Source: Pyrenophora tritici-repentis (Eukaryota > Ascomycota > Dothideomycetes > Pleosporales > Pleosporaceae). Taken from it: a stretch of 64,000 nt of DNA. Position 1 is the first letter of the stretch. The number at the start of each line of letters is the position of its first letter. The stretch is taken from the NCBI RefSeq assembly GCF_003171515.1, contig NC_089390.1, positions 2,728,001-2,792,000 on the forward strand, read 5' to 3'. The position numbers and the translations under genes were made by a program. Below, piece by piece: positions 10,667 to 19,956 of the stretch. The notes beneath the pieces were generated by a model. That model was not told the origin of the DNA. It did not search any database and saw nothing but the letters and a program-made list of their open reading frames with translations.

Positions 10667-11272
10667 TCAACTACCCTTTGTCGGCGTATCTGCATCCTTC
10701 CCCGGCTTCTCATTGTCTCTACTCCCACTTCTACTTCTTTCTCTATCTCCAACTTGACTGCTAGTTGGACTATCCCTACTGCTTCCCATTGCGGAGGCAA
10801 AATGCATGAGCATATTGCCATGTTTGACAGACTCAATGATATCTTGGGGCTTCGCGCCAGCTCTGATCCTCCCTAGAACCTCCGAAGCATCCTTATCAGA
10901 CAGCGACTTGAGCAGCTCGAAAAGCTCCTCCAACTGCAGATGTTTACGTTTCGTTTGCGCAGTTTCAGTTTCGGTATATCGGCAGTCGCTGTCACGAGCC
11001 GAGCATTCACTGCAACTTGGTCGTTCGCCGTTGCACTAAGTAGAGCGATTAGATGATTTCTTCGCCAGTTTTACTCGATTGAGGATGCGATACACGGGTA
11101 CCTTGGTTTTACGAGTCCTGCAAGCTGCACAGGCTAGGGATACGCGAGCCCGCTTTGATTGCGGGTGTGGAGCGTCGTTCCTGGGTGACGACGCAGGAAG
11201 TAGTGAGCGAAGAATAGGACGAGTCGGAGCGCCTTCGCCTAGACTAGCTGAATCACATTGTTGCGGCTCCAT
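10667..11272 (-). CDS. Small Zn2Cys6 zinc-cluster protein
   Basis: Zn2Cys6 proteins are fungal DNA-binding regulators. Exons 11272-11102 and 11035-10667 encode 179 residues. The splice reconstitutes a complete cluster: RVSLACAACRTRKTK from exon 1 and C-NGERPSC-SEC-SARDSDC from exon 2, giving all six cysteines with standard spacing, followed by a basic linker TKRKH and a leucine-rich stretch LQLEELFELLKSLSDKDASE that can dimerise. The C-terminus is a Ser/Arg/Lys-rich tail. The usual large fungal transcription-factor middle domain is missing. This is either a genuinely short regulator or a truncated annotation, since exons further downstream are not seen. The start at 11272 is the first ATG with good context; an in-frame one lies at 11338. 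Confidence 0.8.
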
Positions 11273-12784
11273 TACGCACACTCCAACATGGGCTGGACAA
11301 GGGTAGTGCCTGCTGGAGCGAGAGCAGACTTGGAGCATTGAACGAATTGCTTGAAAGGGTAAAAGATCGATCCCTACATGAGCATGTAGAGAGTGTAAGG
11401 CATGGAAACTTGATGCCCAGAAGCCCGGAACAAAGAAGGGGCGGTCTGAGAGGAAGATAACTCACGGGTTGTTGTGCTCATCAAGACAGAGAAGGAAGGA
11501 TTTGCTCCCATGGCGATTTACCTACTTGTACAACTGAGAAGGAACTGGAGTGTGGTACCCATTTACGCTTTTGCCTTCTTCCGATGATCGAACATTACCC
11601 ACCACCAAATCCGCTCAGCCAGCAAAAGTAGGCACTCGGAACTCGATTCGTATCGAGTTCCTTCTTATTGCCACTGCTGTGTCCTGTCAGATTTTCCCAC
11701 TCATGGATATGTAAGAACTTCGGTTCTAGGCCGCCAATCAATCCTTCATGGGGCCATTTCCTCCTCACCACCGGACTGCTTGCTTTGGTCCCTGTATTGT
11801 AGGCACGCACTGCAGGTGGAGTAGGCACCTGGTCAGCGCTCGGCTATGGGCTTTGGGATGCAATTTCTGCATGGGGGTCCGAAGCTTTGCCATGTGTTAT
11901 GATCCAATCTATGCATGTGTGCCTTGGCGCCCTCCCGAAGCTCCCGTTTGCCGCAATCGTCTCACGAACGAAATTGGGGTGTGGCTCACGTCTTTGGACA
12001 TCATCGCCGATAGCTTTGCTGTCTCATGCTATAGAAGGATCACATTTTGGCGAGGCTTTCTCGCCATCAGGCGCCGGCTATATGGCGCTTCCGACTTCAA
12101 ACACTCTCCTGACTGGTTACGTAGTGTTCGACGGGAGCCACAAAACCACTACTCATGGCAGAGGGCCTCGTTTAGCGAAGCTTGGCCCCTTCATCATGGT
12201 ACGTATTGTCATTGGCGGCTATAATCCCGTCGATACTGACTGATTGCGAGTGGAACTGTGCTCTAGAAGTGTTTGTCTTCCACTCATCTGACACGTTATT
12301 TAGCAGAAGGATTCAATCGGCCGTATTTCAAAGTGAACGCAAGACCGCCAACACTGAAAGATGCAGCACCCCACAGCCCACAGGATTAACGGAAACGTTC
12401 GTCTCGACGAAATTATCCGAAAGAGAAAGATGGCTCGGTGCATAACCCGACAAGTAAGCTTGTCGGCAGAGTTACCAATTCGCGCATCGTCGATCCCAGG
12501 GAATTCGATTTCCCAAATTCCCGCGCGGCCTAACTACGGGTCCGCGGACCACGCCTCTCAGCTCCCCTCCTCTTCCCTAACCCAATCCACCTCTGTGCAA
12601 CAGCGGCTGTTCTATCCGAACCATACATCACCCCCGTCCCGTAGCTGCCGTATCGGCCAGTCGTAGCGCCCGAATCCTTATCCACACTCATATGATCGTT
12701 TAACACTAGAAAGTATGAAATTATTTAGTACATTTCCACAGCTAAGGAAATGGTCACGGCAGTTGAAATCAGATGGTCATAGCC
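11273..12784. other. Long unassigned stretch upstream of the mariner insertion
   Basis: About 1.5 kb. It contains a perfect 10-bp hairpin at 11638-11661. Two overlapping plus-strand open frames occur at 11748-12224 and 11887-12243. One continues a hydrophobic reading (WGHFLLTTGLLALVPVL) interrupted by a TAG near 11800. Neither has a recognisable domain, so I do not call a gene; a decayed gene is possible. Confidence 0.35.
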
Positions 12785-12786
12785 TA

Positions 12787-14251
12787 CGGAGGTGCCTTTC
12801 AAAAGTTTTGTCTGCCAAGAATAATTCAGCCGAAGTACAGCCGCCTTAGCCGAGGCTTGTCTCTCCCCTCTATGTACTCATTGCCACCTTGTAGCTCAAT
12901 TATCTTTTGAATATGTACAAGAATTCGCTCAATCCAAGCTTGGATCTTAAGTTGCGAGAGATATCTCCAGCAGTTCTGCCAGATTCTGACTGCCTCAGCC
13001 CTTGACTGCGGAGCTCCTTTCTTTGTAGTCTCTCTCTTTATATAGAACCAGCATGGCTCAATACAGTTACAGTCTGGCGAGTTACCACACCAGAGTAGTC
13101 TCTCAACGTCGTGCAGGCGATAGACCACACTCTGATAGTGGTGGGCGTGGCTAGGTGCCTTATCCTCCATTACGATAGTCTGAGGTCTATCTTGGAGGCA
13201 CTCTTTAGCGAAAGGAATCAGCTTTGGGATTAGAACGCAGGTCTGATATCTCCACCAGTCTATACCACCTCCAGACGTACGCACCAGCTTGCCTGTCTTC
13301 TCTGTCCATCTCCATTGAGGTTTCCTGCCACGCTTATTGCGCAGCCCTGTCCTCATAGACTCTGACAGCTCCCATTCCTCTCTCTGTAGAGGCTCAAGCT
13401 CAGCGTTCAGCTGCTCAATCCGACAAGCAGCATCCTCTCTCTCTGCCTTCGTCTCTGGCTGGTAGAAATAGCATGGACCTTTCTTATCGTACGAGAAGCA
13501 GCCCCAGAACATAAACTCAGAGTATCCCTTCCACCTCTCACGGATACAGCTCTTAACTACTCTCTCGTCTGCTCTCCTCCAGATCCTATAGCCTCCACGT
13601 CGGTGGTTGATCACTACAGACGTCTCGTCTGTCCAGATAACATTCTTCCAGTCCTCCAACGTCCAGTCTCTATGGTCGATCGCCCACTTAAGACGAGCAC
13701 TCCTCATCTCCTGTGTCAACCCAGGCTTCCTCGTTGGCTTGGTCTTCTTGTATCCTGCTTCTCTCAATACCCTCCAGACGGTAGAGGCAGAGATTTCGAC
13801 TCCTTTGAGACTGAGCCCACCAGCAACGTCAGCGCAGGTCTTCTCTCGTCATGTCTATCGCGTCGTACTTGTTGGAATATCTGCTCCTTCACCTCTTCTG
13901 TCTGCTTAGCAGGTCTACCAGAGCGAGAGGCATCCTGAACGTGGTGTGGGAGGATCTTGAGAGGGAGGACATTTGGCTCAAAGCCAGCAGCGATAGCTCT
14001 ACTATAGATACGATCGACTGTACGTGGATTGACACCAGTCAGCTCTGAGATCTGTGACGTTGACTTGCCAACAGGAGGTGACTTCAATGTTACAATTAAG
14101 GTGCGGGTAAAAGAATCAGTATTAGGAGCCATAGTAGATAGATGACTACGACTGATCAACAGCTCAGCTCAAAGGTGGGGAGTTGCGCCAAGAAGAGTTG
14201 CGCTGAAGCGCCGAGATTAGCGTCAGACAAAACTTTTGAAAGGCACCTCCG
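12787..14251 (-). mobile_element. Tc1/mariner-family DNA transposon with perfect terminal repeats
   Basis: The element is 1465 bp. Its ends, 12787-12814 and 14224-14251, are a perfect 28-bp inverted repeat beginning CGGAGGTGCC. It is flanked by TA on both sides (12785-12786 and 14252-14253), the target duplication of Tc1/mariner elements. It encodes one transposase on the minus strand. There are no RIP-like changes, so the insertion looks young. Confidence 0.95.
12826..14132 (-). pseudogene. Tc1/mariner (IS630-type) DD34E transposase with one frameshift
   Basis: The frame starts MAPNTDSFTRTLIVTLKSPP at 14132 and contains a helix-turn-helix segment (GKSTSQISELTGVNPRTVDR). It shifts frame at about 13845-13852 and then continues KTCADVAGGLSLKGVEISAS to the stop at 12826. 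The sequence reads as if a single C were missing from an expected Arg codon there. The catalytic triad is visible: VIWTDETS, then IVMEDKAPSH, then NSPDCNCIEPCW. The last two acidic residues are separated by 34 positions, the Tc1-type DD34E spacing. A charged insertion of about 60 residues lies between the first and second Asp. A programmed frameshift or sequencing error is the alternative to a real loss of function. Confidence 0.88.
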
Positions 14252-14253
14252 TA

Positions 14254-14546
14254 CCTATCTCAAATAAAAATAGCATGTGACCTTGATTGGCATGTCCGAA
14301 TTCGGCGGGACCAAGAAGCGCACAAAAACGTTCGCCAGGTCGTTCGGGCAGATCCCTGTAGTCGTTGTTCTCCACACCGTAGGTCAATAGGACCGGGTAT
14401 ATGAGTCGGTATCGCATCCCAGTGGAGGACGGGAGGGAGCGCCGCCCACGTTGACGAAATTACGGGCTAATCATGGTTGCAGGTGATGATGTGCATGTTC
14501 ATTCTTCACGTATCACTAATCATGCTGGAACAATTGCAAAATAGTG
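14254..14546. other. Intergenic spacer between mariner element and second LTR
   Basis: About 290 bases of unique-looking sequence; nothing recognised. Confidence 0.3.
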
Positions 14547-14551
14547 ATGTA

Positions 14552-14786
14552 TGTTAAGAATATGTTAGGTTCAGTCCAGGTCGGCGAGGTGAGGTTCGTG
14601 GAGTAAGCCCGAGCAGAAGGACCGACGCGGAATGATGATCTGTCATGTACGTCCTAAGATCATCATAACAACAAGTAGATAGAACAATAGCTCTTAGTGA
14701 AGTTCAATCCAATACAGGGTTACCTTTCGGACCTCTACTCGGTCGCCTATGGTAGTCATACCACCAGAGGAGACCTTGTTCTAACA
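14552..14786. mobile_element. Second solo LTR with 5-bp target duplication
   Basis: A 235-bp segment begins TGTTAAG and ends TTCTAACA, with 5-bp inverted termini TGTTA/TAACA. It is flanked by the direct repeat ATGTA at 14547-14551 and 14787-14791. It differs in sequence from the LTR at 6977, so it is from another retrotransposon family. No internal coding region is present. Confidence 0.8.
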
Positions 14787-14791
14787 ATGTA

Positions 14792-15374
14792 TACCATTCC
14801 AACCCATACACAAAAGCAACCACCCCAAAACAATCACCAACATGACGCCATCCACCACGAGTCTATTATAACTGCAGCAACTACTAGTTACACCTTCTAA
14901 ATCTTTTCCCAAAACCGAACGTCCTCGCACCTAGTGCCCCCGCTCGCGAATTATACTCAAGCCGGCAAAGTCGCCTGAAACTTTTTACTCGTCTGCCTCA
15001 GGTGTATAAGATGATATGGTCACCTCATGACATATCAGTCGTTCAAATGTGCGGGTCTGTGGATATACCCATCACAGGCGGGTGGGGTGTTGATGGTCAG
15101 GCAACGCAGTAGCATACATATGCCGCACCTAGCGAGTTTACCGGATGCAAACAAGGGGAACAAGGAGTCCACTTAAGTTTCCACTTAAACCACCCTACTC
15201 ACGGACAGAGAAGTCAACAAACAAAACAACCAACATTTGAGGCGTAGATGTTGATTGACTGGCTCATTTCTTAGGGCTACAGTTTGTTTGTTTGAGTTGA
15301 TGAGACTGAAGAGCCAATTTTTGGTTGGTTGATTGATTGAATATTGATAGACTTAAGGTTCTGAAGGGACGTTT
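14792..15374. other. Left flank and subterminal region of the hAT element
   Basis: About 580 bases. From about 15210 it carries short repeats of the TTGATTGA / TTGGTTG / CAACCAA kind that recur on the other side of the transposase gene, as expected for hAT subterminal regions. I could not define the exact end or an 8-bp target duplication. Confidence 0.4.
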
Positions 15375-18053
15375 CTATGACAATTCTGCAGGCGGCTCTT
15401 CCCACGTTCCTATCGCAAACTCTTCCGTGAGCTCCTCATCAGTATGCTTTGCTGCTGTTGTCGTGCTTGGTGTTGTAAAACCTGCACGAGTCCACCGTTG
15501 CAAGCACACCAAAGCAGCCAGTAACTGCGCGCCAATTTTCCGCCTTTGTGGCTCAATTATATCGCCAGTTCCCGCAAAAACGCGCTCACAATCAGAGCTG
15601 GAGGCGGGTATAGTCAACACGTCGATCGCCAATCGTGAAAGATGTGGATACTTCGGCTTCAACGATAACCAGTACTGTACAGCTGTTGGACCCTCCTTGT
15701 GTTGATCAGACGTCCACATAGGCTCTTTTAACCAGCTATCGTACTCATCCTCCACCTCCAATGTATGCTCGCCGTCCTCATCTAGTATAGCGTCGATAGC
15801 GTCGTCAAAGCTGCTCATGGTAGGTTTTGGCGCAGGGGTTGGTGTTGTGGCAGCAGCGGCAGGCTTGTAGGCAGCCCAAACCCGCAGAAACTTCGCGTGC
15901 GCGGTGCTCAATTGTGTAGGTTTGTCGCGCCAGAAGCGCTTAGAGTATGTTTTATATCGTGGATGTAGTGCCGTAGCTGCGTAGTAAATGGGACTTTGGA
16001 GGATCTTAGTAAAGTAATTGCTCGCTTTTCGCCTCGCGGCTCGCAGGTTGATCGGGATGTGATCTTCGGGCGCCTCAGATGGCTCGTGGTTGACCGATTC
16101 GTATGGCCGAAGGCGTGCATCCAGCTCAGTTATCACACTCTCAAATACTGGGATGACCTCGTAGAGTGCGCCAAAACGGCCACACTTGCCGCGGCCTTGG
16201 AGGCGATCTGTAGCAAACTTGAGCGGCTGCAGTATCGCCATGTACTCAGTAATCACCGCCCAGTCAGCCGCCGTAAGGCCGTCTGACCTCATCCACCGCG
16301 GCACATCAGGCAGCTTGTTTCCTCTAATAGCTGCCTGTTCGTCAGCCTGTTCAGTCTCGCGAATGTGGTACGTGGCGTATGCGTTGATAGCTTGTTGGAG
16401 CTGAACTCCGCGCTTAAAGCAGTCGTAATAGCTGTTCCAACGTGTAACACACGGCTTAATTGGCTCGCGAGTGCCGCCGCTGGCGCCTGTGGGCATGCTG
16501 TTAACTGCCTCGCGTTGGCAATCTTCAAAAATACTCCACTGCTTCGGCGTGTTGATGTAGTTGATAATATCAAGATACACGCCAAGCGGTCCTTCTTTCC
16601 GCCACTCCTTCATGTAAAAATCCTCCATCTTTGTGTTCTCCAGGGCGTTGTTATACGCGTCAGCATCCCTCCCGAACATAATCGTTTGGCCAACAAGGTT
16701 AAGTATGTGGCAAGCGCAGCGGAGGCGGCGATCGGAGGCAGAAAAGTGGTACATCGCGGCGAGTTTGTTAACAGCGGTGTCGTTATTGTAAGCGTTATCG
16801 AGCACAAAGTAGCCGAGTTTGCTGCGATTAATGCTGAAGGATTGCAGGATTTTGGTTACAGCGTCAGCTATCGCCTCACCAGTGTGGGCACCCACCAGCT
16901 GCGGCAGCGCGATGGGTAGGTCAACTATCGCGCCCTTACTGTTGGCGTAGTGAGCAACTACAGAAAAGAAGCCACGTTTGCCGCCTTTTGTCGTCCACCC
17001 ATCGAAGCTTATATGTACCTTGCTCTCGGCTTCAGCCAACGCGCGCACCACCTGAGGCCGTAGCCAACTGTACAACCTCATCACGAACGCTGACACGCTG
17101 TTATGAGACCTCCATAACGCCGCCTCTGCCTCAGGATTAGCAAGCCTGATCATCTTGCGAAAAGCCGGCGTCTCAAACTCGCGGAGTGGTCTGTTGTTGT
17201 CGACCAGCCAGAGCGCAGCTGCCTGCCGAAATTCTTGTACGTCGAAGTTTCCTATAGTCTTGTACGCCTCTAGACTAAATTTGACACCGCTTAGAGCTGC
17301 CTGACGAAGTGATTGTTGTCCATGTTTGCGGAGAGGTTTGCTTAGGATTGGACCATCTTTGCTGAGCCGATGACCAGGTTTATCAAGCTGGAGGTGCCCG
17401 TTGGCGGCAGTGGTTGACTTCGTTACTCGGTGTACACCATTAGGTAGCTTATGAATATGACAGTACTTGCACACAAAGTACAACTCATCTGGGTGGTGAG
17501 TACCCTCCTTCCAGACACGCCAGCCGTGTTGAAAAATCCAGCTTGCCTTGCCTCGTGGAGTGCTCAGCGGCGCGACAAACCCCTTTAATCGCGACCAATC
17601 GACGCCCTCAAAGTCGCGAAAATCGACGCTCACAGCGCTATCCTCCTCCACCGAAGCCTCAGTGGCAGCGCTAGAGAAAGCTAAAGGCTGTACAATAGAG
17701 TCCTCTGGCTTATCAAACATTAACTGCGACTCCCAGGCTGGCTCATCAGTGAGCCGAGAGGCTTGTGAGGCAGCCAAAATAGGCAGTGGTGATGCCCGCC
17801 GAGGGCGCTCCTCGGGTTGTTGTACAGGCTTACATGGCGGTTCAATAGCCCGTGTGGGCGGCTCGATAACTTGTGTAGGCGGCTCTGTAGGCGGATCCGG
17901 CGTACTTTCTGGCAGCTCTATCGGCTGGGTTGGCTGGCTGCCGTCACCCAACAGCGCTTTGAGCGTAGGTTTGCGCGTACGTTGTGCTCGCTTGAAGGGA
18001 GTATCAGCTTCTTCGGCAGCCTCGGGCTTGCGTTTTGCTGGTATAGAGGGCAT
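15375..18053 (-). CDS. hAT-superfamily transposase, open over 892 codons
   Basis: Cut-and-paste transposase. The single exon starts MPSIPAKRKPEAAEE. A Pro-rich low-complexity N-terminus (repeats of EPPT) precedes a BED-like zinc-finger region (FVCKYCHIHKLPNG...HLQLDKPGHRL, about residues 195-235). The catalytic region shows HISFDGWTTKGGKRGFFS and YFVLDNAYNNDTAV with RCACHILNLVGQTI, then CVTRWNSYYDCF. The C-terminal dimerisation domain has YPHLSRLAIDVLTIPASS and SDCERVFAGTGDIIEPQRRK. There are no stops or frameshifts and the GC-rich codon use shows no RIP. The copy therefore looks potentially active. A domesticated gene is less likely given the repeat-rich flanks. Confidence 0.92.
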   Translation of the reverse strand: MPSIPAKRKPEAAEEADTPFKRAQRTRKPTLKALLGDGSQPTQPIELPESTPDPPTEPPTQVIEPPTRAIEPPCKPVQQPEERPRRASPLPILAASQASRLTDEPAWESQLMFDKPEDSIVQPLAFSSAATEASVEEDSAVSVDFRDFEGVDWSRLKGFVAPLSTPRGKASWIFQHGWRVWKEGTHHPDELYFVCKYCHIHKLPNGVHRVTKSTTAANGHLQLDKPGHRLSKDGPILSKPLRKHGQQSLRQAALSGVKFSLEAYKTIGNFDVQEFRQAAALWLVDNNRPLREFETPAFRKMIRLANPEAEAALWRSHNSVSAFVMRLYSWLRPQVVRALAEAESKVHISFDGWTTKGGKRGFFSVVAHYANSKGAIVDLPIALPQLVGAHTGEAIADAVTKILQSFSINRSKLGYFVLDNAYNNDTAVNKLAAMYHFSASDRRLRCACHILNLVGQTIMFGRDADAYNNALENTKMEDFYMKEWRKEGPLGVYLDIINYINTPKQWSIFEDCQREAVNSMPTGASGGTREPIKPCVTRWNSYYDCFKRGVQLQQAINAYATYHIRETEQADEQAAIRGNKLPDVPRWMRSDGLTAADWAVITEYMAILQPLKFATDRLQGRGKCGRFGALYEVIPVFESVITELDARLRPYESVNHEPSEAPEDHIPINLRAARRKASNYFTKILQSPIYYAATALHPRYKTYSKRFWRDKPTQLSTAHAKFLRVWAAYKPAAAATTPTPAPKPTMSSFDDAIDAILDEDGEHTLEVEDEYDSWLKEPMWTSDQHKEGPTAVQYWLSLKPKYPHLSRLAIDVLTIPASSSDCERVFAGTGDIIEPQRRKIGAQLLAALVCLQRWTRAGFTTPSTTTAAKHTDEELTEEFAIGTWEEPPAELS

Positions 18054-19956
18054 GGATAAGGCTAAAAGTAAGCCGGAGCCGCGAGAAAGTAAGGTGTTGT
18101 TAAATGTTATAAGCCTGATGTCAGTAGCACTAGGAATAGAACATGTGTGAATCGTGTTGTGTATTGTGCTACAGGAATTGAGATCTATGTCTCTGCCAGC
18201 TAGCGTTGTGGGCGCTAAGCCTCGTACGTACTAGCCTGGAGTGAGTGAGAGATGGGATGGAACCTAGGTCATATAACTTACACGCGAGTAGGCTTAGTAA
18301 GCAAGATCCAACACTAAGAATTCGTCGTTGAGCAGCTATCCCAGAGGCCTCACCTAGGTATCCCCCTCCCTCGCTTACTATCAAACAACACCAATCCTAT
18401 CAACATTTTGTTCTCAAGATTGGTTGATTGATTGACAGAAATACAGTGGCTAACTGTTGGTTAGTTGGTTGGCTCCGAATCAAACAAATCAAACAACAAT
18501 ATTGATGAGATATTGATTACTGACAACCTTGCTCACGGAGCATACCGCGATTTTCATAGTAGATATTAGCCACCACCCTACCTCTACCATGGTAAGTAGG
18601 GAGAACCCACTTATATATGCTTAGTGACGGAATACGGGGATGTGATATGCATGGGCGGGTAGGTTTGGTATGTTACGGTATAGCATGGCAAGTGGTGTGG
18701 TCTGGACTTGGAGTGTATGCAGAGAAAGTGGTAATTACGATTATGTGGGTACTGCACATAGGTATTCATGCTGCAGCCTGTTGCAGGCATAGTATCCTTA
18801 GCTTATTTTGTATGGTCAAGGGAAGCGAGATGTGGTCATGCTGAAGATAAGGCCGAATTTGGTCTGCATGGGCGTATAGGTCAGGATTCAGAGTCATCCA
18901 CCGCCCCCTGAGTCAACCCTATGGATGTACGACTCAATCTCATGATCAGCAGCTTCATAGCTCGCTGAGGAAATAAAACACAGCATACAGAGAAGGGAGT
19001 TGCAACGGGTTTCCTGGGTTGGCATGAAGATAACTTAGCGTTGGGCTTGAGTAGGATAGGTACATGGTTTTCTTACAGATCAGCCATTCTGAAGGCGTGC
19101 GATCTCGGAGGCGAGTCATAGCTACCGTATAGATCGGAAAAATAGAGAGCTTTTGGTGTCAGGTCAACGTTAGTATGCATGGAGTGAACTGTCACATCTG
19201 ACAAATTTATCTCATTCGTGGCGTCTCATGCTTGATAACATAACGTAGAAAGAGAGTAAACCATATGAATTCCGTTATCAAACACCCTCTGGTTTAATTC
19301 TATCAACATACGACTCAAGGTTACGGATCACAAGATTTGACGCCGCGCTCGCAAAACAACATGGCAAGACGGAGTTAACTACCAATGATGCTCAACCAGA
19401 ACATATACCAGATCACATACAACCACATTTATCTAGATCGCGACTACTCTAGCTGGCGCGCAAATCAACGAAGACTCAATCACACATGTATGCCCTATAC
19501 TGAATAAATCCCAGGCCCACAAACGCATGACTCATTACATCATGGCTTTGTGAAATTCTCGCCTTCTGGAGTAAATCATGTCACACTCACATTCAGCAAA
19601 TTTCAGTTAGCAGCGACACATTGTATGCTTGCTTGATCCTATGAGAAAAGAGACACATATAGTCTATGTATACTGTACTCGCAATGAAACTAGTAGATCA
19701 TTCCTGCGCTACATAATTTCCTCAATGCCTCAACACATCCAGTGCAAACATGGTTGTGCAATCAACCCGTACAAGCAACAATAGTAACAACTACAACAAG
19801 AATGCCATCATTTTTGAATTTCACATCTAAGTTCAAGATATGAGCCCTCTAAATATACGCATAACCACCTCTCCTTCTTACGCACGCATAATATCATAAT
19901 ATAAGATTTCCATGTCATTATCCCTACTCCCATCTCCGTCCCCATCAAACCCATTC
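18054..19956. other. Right flank of hAT element and long intergenic region
   Basis: About 1.9 kb. The segment 18410-18520 repeats the TTGATTGATTGA and TTGGTTGG words seen in the left flank. The remaining 1.4 kb before the DNA ligase stop has only short open frames, no domain match and no RNA gene that I can see. Confidence 0.4.

Noticed and set aside
17548..18150. 200-codon plus-strand frame
   Set aside because: Antisense shadow of the hAT transposase N-terminus; long only because of the GC-rich codons opposite.
15079..18600. Terminal inverted repeats and 8-bp duplication of the hAT element
   Set aside because: Only short words such as CCACCCTAC and TTGATTGA are shared, several in direct orientation; no consistent inverted ends were found by eye.
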